5,287 nt of DNA from Clostridia bacterium (GTDB lineage: Bacteria; Bacillota_A; Clostridia; Oscillospirales; Acutalibacteraceae), in NCBI GenBank assembly GCA_024699005.1, contig JAILQN010000132.1, forward strand, positions 1 through 5,287, in the 5' to 3' direction. Every line of letters begins with the position of its first letter. Position 1 is the stretch's first letter. The notes beneath the pieces were generated by a model. That model saw nothing but the letters and a program-made list of their open reading frames with translations. It made no database searches and was not told the DNA's origin. Positions 1 through 5,287 of this stretch are shown piece by piece. A program made the position numbers and the translations under genes.

Positions 1-1470
1 CGTCGTGACCGGTGTGATAAACCAGGAGAATACGCCGGTGGACGATTCAAGGCGCTCGCCTGAGGTATACATCTGGTAATCGCCCAGCCTTACGCCCATA
101 TCCGCGCCTGCCACGCCGCTGACCTGCCCCAGGGCGACGGTCACAAATTCTATCGCGAAGATCATCATTCCGCACAGCGTCTGTCTGTCCCGCAGGAAAA
201 ATATCGCGGCTACGCACGAAACGCATCTTGTGATCTCGCAGATCTGTTTGAAGATGCGGAGCGTCCTGTAGGAGTATTTCCGTATGAAATGAGGCGCCAG
301 AAAGCTCGTGGGCGTGGACCTGAAATCCCAGAGGAGCTTGATCAGGCCGTACACGACGCACTGCGTGTAAAGACGCATCGAGAAGAAGAATATCACGTTC
401 ATCATCGTCAGCGCGCCGTTGCCCAGCGAGTCGATAAGCGAGGAACACATATCCAGCCAGCGGTATTTGTTCTTCATTACCTGCGATATGCCGTACCAGA
501 AGGATACTTTCTGCTTCTTTTCGAGCGGCGGCTGCGGGATCCTCTCTTTGATGCCTTTCGTCGCCAGAAGCGTCAGACCGCCGAGCGGGATGAAAACAGC
601 GGGTATGACGTATTTATAAAGACGGATATCGGCAAAACCTATGCCGATAAGCGGGATGATCACCTCAAAAAGGTTCTCCAGCAGGTGCGAGATCTTGACA
701 GGCCACGTCCTGACCCACAGTCTCTCCTGCGGGTTCGGGCTGATGGTCTGAGTACAGTTCTCGATAACGTTGGAGAAATCGAACATGTTGTACAGACTGA
801 ACAGAAGGTAAGCGATCCACAGCCTGCGGTTGGCGTCAGGCATGCTTCCGATGGGCAGCCAGCCGATCAGGATTATCACGACGCATTTCTGAACGTAATT
901 GGCGAAGAGAGAATACTTATACCTGCCCAGTTTCGGAACGAGTTTCTTCTTCCAGATTATGTTCCTTCCGCCGCTGAATGCGTTGACGAACAGCTGTACG
1001 CCGATGATCTTGAAAAAGCACATGGCGTTTATACCCGGGATCCGGTCCAGTTTCATGACGATCCCGGCGGGCAGGAATGCGGATACGTCGAGCAGCAGAA
1101 GGAGCAGCCCCGCCGCAGCTATCGAGCCGTAGGTGAGCATGTATTTGCGTTCGACCTTTTTGTCCAGGATACCGAGATTGTCGTTCACTACCCAACCGAG
1201 GATGCTCCACAGATACGAGAAGGGGAGGCCTATCAGCGCGATGATCGAAAACGCGAGATACGGCAGGTTGTAGTGATACATGATCAGGTAGCAGGACGCC
1301 GCAAACGAGAGATATTTCAAAGGCGCCTGCACGCCGTAATTCATCGCTACGCCAACGAAGATCGTGCCGTATTCCTTATAGGGAACGTATCTGCCCTTGG
1401 ACGTGTCGGGGACTGACCAGTGCTGTTTTACATCCGCGAAAAATGATTTGATCTTTGACATATCAGCCAT
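1..1470 (-). CDS. GPH/MelB-family (MFS_2) membrane transporter, C-terminus cut by window edge
   Basis: This frame stays open for 490 codons from ATG 1470 to the left edge. The protein is an integral membrane carrier of the major facilitator fold with many hydrophobic helices, for example near residues 36-65, 69-95, 112-137, 192-209, 216-230, 266-305 and 412-450. Family signs are GWVVN at 92-96 after helix II, matching the GWIVN of MelB, an NPQER loop at 246-250, and DYQMYTSGER at 464-473, which matches the conserved GPH 'DYgewktGkR' motif. The family usually moves sugars or glycosides with Na+ or H+. Here the helix-II aspartates of MelB appear replaced by Phe84 and Trp88, so substrate and coupling are open. 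The final helices lie outside the window. The start is ambiguous: ATG 1470 overlaps the LRR gene by 8 bases, while ATG 1461 begins one base after its stop. Co-transcription with the LRR gene is very likely. Confidence 0.9.
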   Translation of the reverse strand, partial: MADMSKIKSFFADVKQHWSVPDTSKGRYVPYKEYGTIFVGVAMNYGVQAPLKYLSFAASCYLIMYHYNLPYLAFSIIALIGLPFSYLWSILGWVVNDNLGILDKKVERKYMLTYGSIAAAGLLLLLLDVSAFLPAGIVMKLDRIPGINAMCFFKIIGVQLFVNAFSGGRNIIWKKKLVPKLGRYKYSLFANYVQKCVVIILIGWLPIGSMPDANRRLWIAYLLFSLYNMFDFSNVIENCTQTISPNPQERLWVRTWPVKISHLLENLFEVIIPLIGIGFADIRLYKYVIPAVFIPLGGLTLLATKGIKERIPQPPLEKKQKVSFWYGISQVMKNKYRWLDMCSSLIDSLGNGALTMMNVIFFFSMRLYTQCVVYGLIKLLWDFRSTPTSFLAPHFIRKYSYRTLRIFKQICEITRCVSCVAAIFFLRDRQTLCGMMIFAIEFVTVALGQVSGVAGADMGVRLGDYQMYTSGERLESSTGVFSWFITPVTT

Positions 1471-2554
1471 CTCTCCTTTCGGCGCCGTAAACGACGGGCA
1501 CGTTCTTCATGGACCTTACGTTCTGCTTCGGGAGCCAGCCTTCGCCGGTCTCCACCATGCTATTGTCCGCCGCGCCGAGATATATCTCCCCGATTCCGAG
1601 GCAGCCGTAAAACGCGTGGTGGCCGATCTCTTTCACCGACGAGGGGACGAAAATGTAATCCAGTTTTTCGCAGTAGGAAAGCCCGTCCGGGCCTATGCTC
1701 TCGAGTCCGTCCGGAAGATGTATCGTTTCGAGAGACAGGCATTTGAAAAATCCCATCTGACCGATGGTTTTCAGTCCGTCGGGGAGATCGACGCGCGTCA
1801 GTTTGTCGCAGTAGTTAAAACAGAACGGAGCGACGGATGTCACGGTATCGGGAATCGTATAGATCGCGCCGTTTTCAGACATGGCTTTTTCGGCAGCCGC
1901 ACTCAGTTTTTCTTCGTCCTCCGGGAACAGCCGGTCCATTTCGTCAAGGAAAGTGGGACATGCAGTTTCGTATTCGGGCGCGGTCAGACCGAGGGCGAGG
2001 ACTGCGCGGTATTCGCTGTTCTTGATAGGATGGTTGATGATCTCCGTCATATCTTTGTTGTACAGGACTCCGTCAACGGAAGTATAGGCGGGGTTTTCTT
2101 CATCGACGAAAATCGCTTTCAGATTCGTGCAATAATAAAAACAGTTGTATTCGAGTTCGGTGACTTCTTTGCCGATGAAAATGAAGTCAAGGGTCTCGTT
2201 GCAGCATATCGCGTAATTGCGTACGGACGTGACGGGCCTGGACGGATCTTCAGTCCCGTCTTCGTTTATTACAAAAGCGATGGTCAGGACGTTATCGCGG
2301 TCCGTACCGTTGAACTCGCTCAGGCGATAGCCGTTGTCCGTGCTGTCGTAGCTGAATTTTTTCTTGCTCAGCGATCTGAAGCTTAAAAGCAGGGACAGGC
2401 TGATAGCGAGGACAAGAAAGATAATGAATATCGCTTTCTTTGTGGCGGCTTTTCCGAAAAAACCGCCTTTCTCGTTGTCCTCCCAGCCCTCGGGAGGTTT
2501 TTTTGCGAATATCGGGTCATACAGTAATAACTCGTTTTCGATGTTGTCGTCCAT
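1463..2554 (-). CDS. Membrane-anchored BspA-type leucine-rich-repeat (LRR_5) protein
   Basis: The 363-residue protein begins with a polar, probably cytoplasmic tail (1-38) that ends in basic residues (TKK). One hydrophobic segment follows at about 41-58 (AIFIIFLVLAISLSLLLSF), then basic SKKK, and the rest is soluble. This suggests a type II signal anchor with no cleavage site or cell-wall sorting signal; the orientation is inferred. The outer part has an LRR_5 unit at 122-145, a 'YTSVDGVLYNKDMTEII' stretch (157-173) typical of BspA-like repeats, an acidic non-repeat insert at about 181-229, and four tandem 23-residue repeats at 231-321 of the form IxLPDGLxxIGxxxFxxCxxL. Such proteins usually bind other proteins or surfaces; this ligand is unknown. 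ATG 2554 has AGAGGGG 7 bases upstream. The stop overlaps or abuts the transporter start. I am confident of the fold but not of the role. Confidence 0.92.
   Translation of the reverse strand: MDDNIENELLLYDPIFAKKPPEGWEDNEKGGFFGKAATKKAIFIIFLVLAISLSLLLSFRSLSKKKFSYDSTDNGYRLSEFNGTDRDNVLTIAFVINEDGTEDPSRPVTSVRNYAICCNETLDFIFIGKEVTELEYNCFYYCTNLKAIFVDEENPAYTSVDGVLYNKDMTEIINHPIKNSEYRAVLALGLTAPEYETACPTFLDEMDRLFPEDEEKLSAAAEKAMSENGAIYTIPDTVTSVAPFCFNYCDKLTRVDLPDGLKTIGQMGFFKCLSLETIHLPDGLESIGPDGLSYCEKLDYIFVPSSVKEIGHHAFYGCLGIGEIYLGAADNSMVETGEGWLPKQNVRSMKNVPVVYGAERRDG
1473..1479 (-). promoter_or_regulatory. Ribosome binding site AAAGGAG of the transporter gene
   Basis: A strong Shine-Dalgarno sequence lies inside the last codons of the LRR gene. 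It is only 2 bases from ATG 1470 but 11 bases from ATG 1461. Neither spacing is ideal, so it does not settle the start. It does show that the transporter is translated from the LRR transcript. Confidence 0.6.
1592..1864 (-). repeat. Four tandem 23-residue leucine-rich repeats coded in the LRR gene
   Basis: Residues 231-321 divide into four units, one of 22 and three of 23 residues. They share a hydrophobic-x-hydrophobic-P start, an I/V-x-x-I/V core, and a cysteine followed by a hydrophobic residue (CDKL, CLSL, CEKL, CLGI). The DNA identity between units is only moderate, so this is a diverged protein repeat and not a recent DNA duplication. Confidence 0.75.
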
Positions 2555-2561
2555 ACGTTTG

Positions 2562-2568
2562 CCCCTCT
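2562..2568 (-). promoter_or_regulatory. Ribosome binding site of the LRR gene (AGAGGGG)
   Basis: AGAGGGG is separated from ATG 2554 by the 7 bases CAAACGT. This supports the chosen start, and the polar tail, signal-anchor segment and repeats follow in frame from it. Confidence 0.6.
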
Positions 2569-2598
2569 CGGTATTGTTTGAATAATACTGTATTTTAG

Positions 2599-2625
2599 TT
2601 TATAATAAAATTGTATATTTTGCAA
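2599..2625 (-). promoter_or_regulatory. Possible sigma-A promoter of the LRR-transporter unit
   Basis: On the minus strand, TTGCAA (2625-2620) is followed 15 bases later by TATAAA (2604-2599), inside a very AT-rich gap between a terminator and the LRR start. The spacing is shorter than the usual 17. TAAACT at 2602-2597 with TTGCAA gives 17 bases but a poorer -10. The position makes a promoter here likely, but the exact boxes are uncertain. Confidence 0.4.
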
Positions 2626-2651
2626 GTAAAAGAATACGTAGAAATAATAAT

Positions 2652-2676
2652 ACCTGCTCCTGAAAACGGAGCAGGT
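2652..2676 (-). terminator. Hairpin terminator after the XRE regulator gene
   Basis: ACCTGCTCC and GGAGCAGGT form a perfect 9-bp stem (arms 2652-2660 and 2668-2676) around a 7-base loop. It begins 13 bases after the regulator stop. On the minus strand the stem is followed by ATTATTATTTC, a broken but U-rich tail, and preceded by AAAA. The plus-strand reading also gives a short TTTT tail, but no plus-strand gene needs it. It probably separates the regulator from the LRR-transporter unit. Confidence 0.75.
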
Positions 2677-2689
2677 TTTTGACCTGGTT

Positions 2690-3856
2690 TTATTCCTGTG
2701 TTTTCTTCACCCATTCATCCCAGCGCGGATCGGCTTTGATCTCTTTTTCTACTTCGCTGTAATTCGGGTCCAGCCAGAACGGCCATTCTTCCGGCAGCTT
2801 CTTTACAACCTCTTTGCGCACGTCATCGTCCGTTGTCGTTTCCACAAAGCACACCAGCGGCGCGGTCATAAGGTGTGTTTGTTCGTTGCGCACCTTTTCC
2901 GTTTGCTTTGCGTGGTACAGCGCAAGGTCCAGCGATTCAAACGCCTCGTCGTGATGGCCGCGTTCCCACTGTACCCGGGAAAGATAAAGATATAAATACT
3001 GGAGATTCCCGTGGCAGGGACCGTAATTTCCGTCGTCGCACACAAGGCCGAACAGCCTGATCAGGCCCTTGATCTTGAGGATCGGCATGTCGCTGTCAAA
3101 GTGCCGCTCGTTGGCCACAAGGCCGTACATCAGCTGCTCGGAGAATTGCTGCGCAGCCTTCAAAAGAAATTCGCCGATGTAGCGGGACCGTTCCCTTCCG
3201 TCCGCCGCCTGTGTCAGCAGTATTTCCCGGCAGGAGTCGAGAGCTGGCATTTTGTTCGCCCAGCCGACCGCTTTGCCTGTTTCACCGACGTTTCGGTACA
3301 TCGGAACAAGCAGCAAGATGGCCTGCGTTCTGACGGCGGCGTCCGCCGCACTTCCGGCAAGCCGCTCACATATTTGAATGGATTCATCCCAATACGGATT
3401 TTTCCGCTGCTCGTCTACGGTCAGCTGAAGATAACCCTCGTTGCTGTAGCCCGGCCAATCTCCATGACGCCGCCAACCAGCCTCGTACAAGGTGTCCGCC
3501 AGCCGGATCGTCAGCCGTTCGTTTCCCGGAAACTCGGCAAGCCCTTCACGGAGAATAGCAAGACAATCGTCCACCCAATCGTCGTCGCCGTGATATTTGA
3601 GGCTGAATGCGTCGATTTTAGCAAGGATCCCGTCGATTTTCTTGTTCCTGTCGTATTGGCATCCAAAAAGTTCGTCGATGGAAACACCGAAATAGTTTGC
3701 GATGGAGGGGAGCAGTTCCATATCCGGATAACAGACGTCGTTTTCCCAGCGGGAAACGGATTGGGGACTGACGCCAAACAGTTCTGCGAAATCCTCCTGC
3801 GTTACGTCTTTTTCTTTACGTAACCGTTTAATCGTATTACCGATTTTCAATTCCAT
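2690..3856 (-). CDS. XRE-family transcriptional regulator with long TPR-like C-terminal domain
   Basis: The 388-residue protein starts with a Cro/C1-type helix-turn-helix domain at about 4-64: IGNTIKRLRKEK, then TQEDFAELFGVS with the recognition helix SPQSVSRWEN (30-39), then YPDMELLPSIANYFGVSIDELF. This domain binds DNA, usually as a dimer on an inverted repeat. The remaining 320 or so residues are helical and TPR-like, clearest at about 284-317 (YLYLSRVQWERGHHDEAFES), and probably sense a ligand, peptide or partner. Long XRE-plus-TPR-like regulators are common in Clostridia. ATG 3856 has AGAGGA 7 bases upstream. A terminator follows, and its own leader holds a palindrome that is a good candidate operator. 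The target genes cannot be told from sequence; the adjacent YdcF-kinase pair and LRR-transporter pair are possibilities. Confidence 0.92.
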   Translation of the reverse strand: MELKIGNTIKRLRKEKDVTQEDFAELFGVSPQSVSRWENDVCYPDMELLPSIANYFGVSIDELFGCQYDRNKKIDGILAKIDAFSLKYHGDDDWVDDCLAILREGLAEFPGNERLTIRLADTLYEAGWRRHGDWPGYSNEGYLQLTVDEQRKNPYWDESIQICERLAGSAADAAVRTQAILLLVPMYRNVGETGKAVGWANKMPALDSCREILLTQAADGRERSRYIGEFLLKAAQQFSEQLMYGLVANERHFDSDMPILKIKGLIRLFGLVCDDGNYGPCHGNLQYLYLYLSRVQWERGHHDEAFESLDLALYHAKQTEKVRNEQTHLMTAPLVCFVETTTDDDVRKEVVKKLPEEWPFWLDPNYSEVEKEIKADPRWDEWVKKTQE

Positions 3857-3863
3857 AGTTTTA

Positions 3864-3869
3864 TCCTCT
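3864..3869 (-). promoter_or_regulatory. Ribosome binding site of the XRE regulator (AGAGGA)
   Basis: AGAGGA lies 7 bases before ATG 3856, the best-placed Shine-Dalgarno sequence in the window. The helix-turn-helix domain begins within a few residues of this start, as is usual in XRE proteins. Confidence 0.65.
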
Positions 3870-3880
3870 TTCAGAAATGT

Positions 3881-3894
3881 AAAAGCGCGCTTTT
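3881..3894 (-). promoter_or_regulatory. Perfect 14-base palindrome, candidate operator of the XRE regulator
   Basis: AAAAGCGCGCTTTT reads the same on both strands. With one extra base it extends to TGT and ACA flanks on its two sides. It lies between the extended -10 (3902-3910) and the ribosome binding site, so it would cover about +1 to +14 of the transcript. XRE regulators commonly bind such inverted repeats, and this place suits self-repression. As RNA it would form only a weak 5-bp hairpin, so a DNA site is more likely. Confidence 0.5.
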
Positions 3895-3901
3895 CACAAG
3901 A

Positions 3902-3910
3902 ATAATAACA
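3902..3910 (-). promoter_or_regulatory. Extended -10 promoter element of the XRE regulator gene
   Basis: The minus strand reads TGTTATTAT, which fits TG-n-TATAAT with one mismatch. No good -35 box lies 16-18 bases upstream (TTCCGT at 17), and TTGATA is 23 bases away. Extended -10 promoters tolerate a poor -35. The predicted start of transcription falls at about 3895, next to the palindrome. Confidence 0.45.
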
Positions 3911-3952
3911 TGCAGGAAAAGAAAACGGAATATCAAGTAAAGTGAGATAAAA

Positions 3953-4561
3953 TCACTTATTGCGTAATAAATCCTTCTTTATATCGTCCGTCATCTGATT
4001 TCCGCAGCGGGCGAGCTCTCCGAGGACACGGTCAACGCCGTCTTCGGACGTGAACCAGTTTTCCTTTGCGATCCCGTTAGTAATGACGGGATATACGTAA
4101 AACTCCGTTTCCGGATAGGCTAACTGCCAGTATGTCAGGCACCGCCGCGCATGGAACGCCCTGCAGACGATGATCGCCTTTTTCACGTCCAGTCCGTTCG
4201 AGTCCGTGACCTCCCGCGAGAAAAACGCGTTCTGCTGCGTATACCGCGATCTGTCTTCTTTCAGGATGGCGGTTTCCGGTACGCCGTTCTTAATAAGAAC
4301 GTCCGCCATGAAATCATATTCGGTCGGGTACGGTCCGGGATAAATATCGCCTTTTGTCCATGCGCCTAAAAACGCGCCGTATTTCACGCTGCATTTGCCC
4401 GAGGGCAGAACAATCTGAGCATACCCCCGGTCATACAGTCCGGCCGCGCATTCCGGCACTTCGGGATAAGCGCTGCCGGGTATGAAAATTATATCGGCTT
4501 TTTCCGGAGGATCGGAGACGAATATAAAGTCCGAAATATCCTGTATGTAATTATGTTTCAT
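3953..4561 (-). CDS. YdcF/DUF218 family protein
   Basis: The 202-residue protein covers the DUF218 (YdcF/SanA/ElyC) fold. Visible blocks are ADIIFIPGS (22-30), RGYAQIVLPSGK (45-56), a central block with Glu81 and GVPETAILKEDRSRYTQQNA (93-112), and KKAIIVCRAFHARRCLTYWQ (127-146). These match the family pattern of a strand ending in G-x, 'G.p...i..E..s..T.eNa', and a strand followed by 'f H..Ra'. There is no signal peptide or membrane helix, so it resembles cytosolic YdcF more than membrane-bound SanA or ElyC. YdcF of E. coli has been reported to bind S-adenosylmethionine; the reaction of the family is not settled. ATG 4561 directly follows the TAA of the kinase-like gene, with GGAG 12 bases upstream, so translational coupling is likely. 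The family call is firm and the function unknown. Confidence 0.9.
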   Translation of the reverse strand: MKHNYIQDISDFIFVSDPPEKADIIFIPGSAYPEVPECAAGLYDRGYAQIVLPSGKCSVKYGAFLGAWTKGDIYPGPYPTEYDFMADVLIKNGVPETAILKEDRSRYTQQNAFFSREVTDSNGLDVKKAIIVCRAFHARRCLTYWQLAYPETEFYVYPVITNGIAKENWFTSEDGVDRVLGELARCGNQMTDDIKKDLLRNK

Positions 4562-5074
4562 TTACTGTTTCAACTCCGATATTATGTCGTTGTCGATAAG
4601 AATACGTTCTTTCCCGGCGTTGCCGAACGCTGCAAGATAAGCGTTGTTCTCTCTGATCGCGGTTTCCATATCAAATTCAGAATCGTCGACGCGCTGTTCT
4701 GTCACGGAAGCGTGATTTTTTATTTCGTCGAAGTGATCGCGGATGTACGGCTCGGTCATTACAAGACAGCGGAACGTGATCTGGCGCAGGTATTCCGGTG
4801 CAAAATCCCGTTCCCAATCGGCTGGAACGTAGCAGCCCTCCACGATCAGGTTCTGCCCGTTTTCTACAGCGGTCTTTATGATCTCGCGTATGACCGGCCA
4901 GAGATAAGCCGTCATCTCTTCGTCATCATAGGGAGTGAGGGCGGTATTGCCGCTTCGAATCAGTCCCATCTTGACGTGATCTATCGAGAGATAAGGGTAA
5001 TGATATTTCTCCAGCAGCTTTTGGGCAAGCAGTGTTTTTCCGGTATGCGAAGCTCCGGTGATAAGGATTATCAT
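4562..5074 (-). CDS. Small P-loop NTPase, kinase-like, substrate unknown
   Basis: The 170-residue protein starts directly with a strand and Walker A loop: MIILITGASHTGKT, with Lys13 and Thr14 as phosphate-binding residues. After helix LLAQKLLEKY comes YLSIDHVKMGLIRSG (28-42), whose Asp32 and Arg40 sit where small kinases of the adenylate kinase/AAA_33 type bind the phosphate acceptor. A further strand NLIVEGCYVP (75-84) looks like the core strand with an acidic Glu79. This suggests phosphoryl transfer from ATP to a small molecule in the cytosol; the substrate is not visible. The frame stays open upstream to ATG 5215, but that 47-residue extension overlaps the previous gene and looks non-coding. 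The Walker motif sits at its normal place from ATG 5074. No clear ribosome binding site precedes 5074. The stop abuts the YdcF gene. Confidence 0.87.
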   Translation of the reverse strand: MIILITGASHTGKTLLAQKLLEKYHYPYLSIDHVKMGLIRSGNTALTPYDDEEMTAYLWPVIREIIKTAVENGQNLIVEGCYVPADWERDFAPEYLRQITFRCLVMTEPYIRDHFDEIKNHASVTEQRVDDSEFDMETAIRENNAYLAAFGNAGKERILIDNDIISELKQ

Positions 5075-5102
5075 GATTTCGTTAAGGGTGGTCGTTGTCC
5101 GT

Positions 5103-5140
5103 TCCTGCCGAACTCTATAAAAAGTCCCGGTAGTGCAGGA
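5103..5140 (-). other. Possible bulged stem-loop between the partial gene and the kinase-like gene
   Basis: TCCTGCCG (5103-5110) can pair with CGG (5128-5130) plus CAGGA (5136-5140), leaving a 5-base bulge and a 17-base loop. No U-run follows on the minus strand, so it is not a normal terminator. It is the only structure I see in this 70-base gap, and it may be chance. Confidence 0.2.
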
Positions 5141-5144
5141 TACT

Positions 5145-5287
5145 TCAAACGTCCTGATTTTTGAGCAGTTCTTCGAAAAGCTGTATTTCCGTGGGGATCG
5201 GATCGACCGGAACAAAGCTTACGCCGTCGCCGTCTGTAACAGTCAGATAATTGCGGTATAACTCGTTTTCGGGTAATGTCTCCCCGT
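5145..5287 (-). CDS. C-terminal fragment of an unrecognised protein, start outside the window
   Basis: A frame open from the right edge encodes 46 residues before TGA at 5147-5145, ending FEELLKNQDV. The stretch contains NELYRNYLTVTDGDGVSF and VDPIPTEIQLFEELL and reads like genuine protein, with an acidic turn and an amphipathic final helix. The other two minus frames here are Arg-rich or stop early. I do not recognise the family from this piece. It lies 70 bases upstream of the kinase-like gene on the same strand, so it may be the first visible gene of that operon. Confidence 0.6.
   Translation of the reverse strand, partial: GETLPENELYRNYLTVTDGDGVSFVPVDPIPTEIQLFEELLKNQDV

Noticed and set aside
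47..448. Minus-strand open frame of 133 codons
   Set aside because: It shares the strand but not the frame of the transporter gene, is Arg- and Asp-rich, and lies within a continuous coding frame.
289..1416. Long plus-strand open frame of 375 codons
   Set aside because: It lies wholly opposite the transporter gene. Its product is rich in Arg, Asp, Val and Gln with no domain, while the minus frame gives clear membrane helices and GPH motifs. It is a codon-bias shadow.
1397..2386. Plus-strand open frame of 329 codons
   Set aside because: It is antisense to the LRR gene, whose repeats and membrane anchor are unmistakable. The plus product has no recognisable domain, and no ribosome binding site is apparent.
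2571..2588. Inverted repeat GTATT / AATAC before the LRR ribosome binding site
   Set aside because: Five A/T-rich base pairs in an AT-rich gap are expected by chance, and nothing else supports an operator or riboswitch there.
3011..3823. Plus-strand open frame of 270 codons
   Set aside because: It is opposite the XRE regulator and shows no domain. The minus frame has a complete helix-turn-helix domain.
3933..3938. TTGATA as a -35 box for the regulator promoter
   Set aside because: It is 23 bases from the -10 element, outside the range used by sigma-A.
4553..5164. Plus-strand open frame of 203 codons
   Set aside because: It is opposite the kinase-like gene, which has a clean Walker A motif. 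The plus product shows nothing recognisable.
5075..5215. 47-residue N-terminal extension of the kinase-like protein from ATG 5215
   Set aside because: It overlaps the end of the upstream gene in another frame, has low-complexity basic and Thr-rich content, and would displace the Walker A loop from its usual place at the N-terminus.

Overview
The window looks like a chromosomal stretch from an anaerobic gut-type member of the Clostridia, probably an uncultured lineage. The reasons are AGGAG-like ribosome binding sites, AT-rich promoter gaps between genes of balanced base composition, a BspA-type leucine-rich-repeat protein, a long XRE regulator with a TPR-like tail, and a GPH-type transporter. 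No single gene fixes the genus, so this placement is inference. All six supported genes lie on the minus strand, so they are read from high to low coordinates. The window holds no RNA gene, CRISPR array, insertion sequence or phage gene that I can see.

In transcription order, the first piece (5287-5145) is the C-terminal 46 residues of an unrecognised protein that enters from the right edge. After a 70-base gap comes a 170-residue P-loop kinase-like protein (5074-4562). Its TAA stop directly abuts the ATG of a YdcF/DUF218 family protein (4561-3953), so these two are almost certainly translated together.

A 96-base gap (3857-3952) carries an extended -10 promoter and a perfect 14-base palindrome in front of a 388-residue XRE regulator (3856-2690). 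The palindrome sits about where transcription should start, which suggests the regulator represses itself. The regulator is followed 13 bases later by a 9-bp hairpin terminator (2676-2652), so it is probably a single-gene transcript.

An AT-rich gap (2555-2689) then holds a probable promoter for a two-gene unit. The first gene encodes a membrane-anchored leucine-rich-repeat protein (2554-1463). Its end overlaps or nearly touches the start of a GPH/MelB-family transporter gene (1470 to the left edge, C-terminus missing). The transporter lacks, in my by-eye alignment, the two helix-II aspartates that bind the coupling cation in MelB. The pairing of a surface LRR protein with an atypical GPH carrier is the most unusual feature here. 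A role in capturing or sensing a ligand for that carrier is a hypothesis only.
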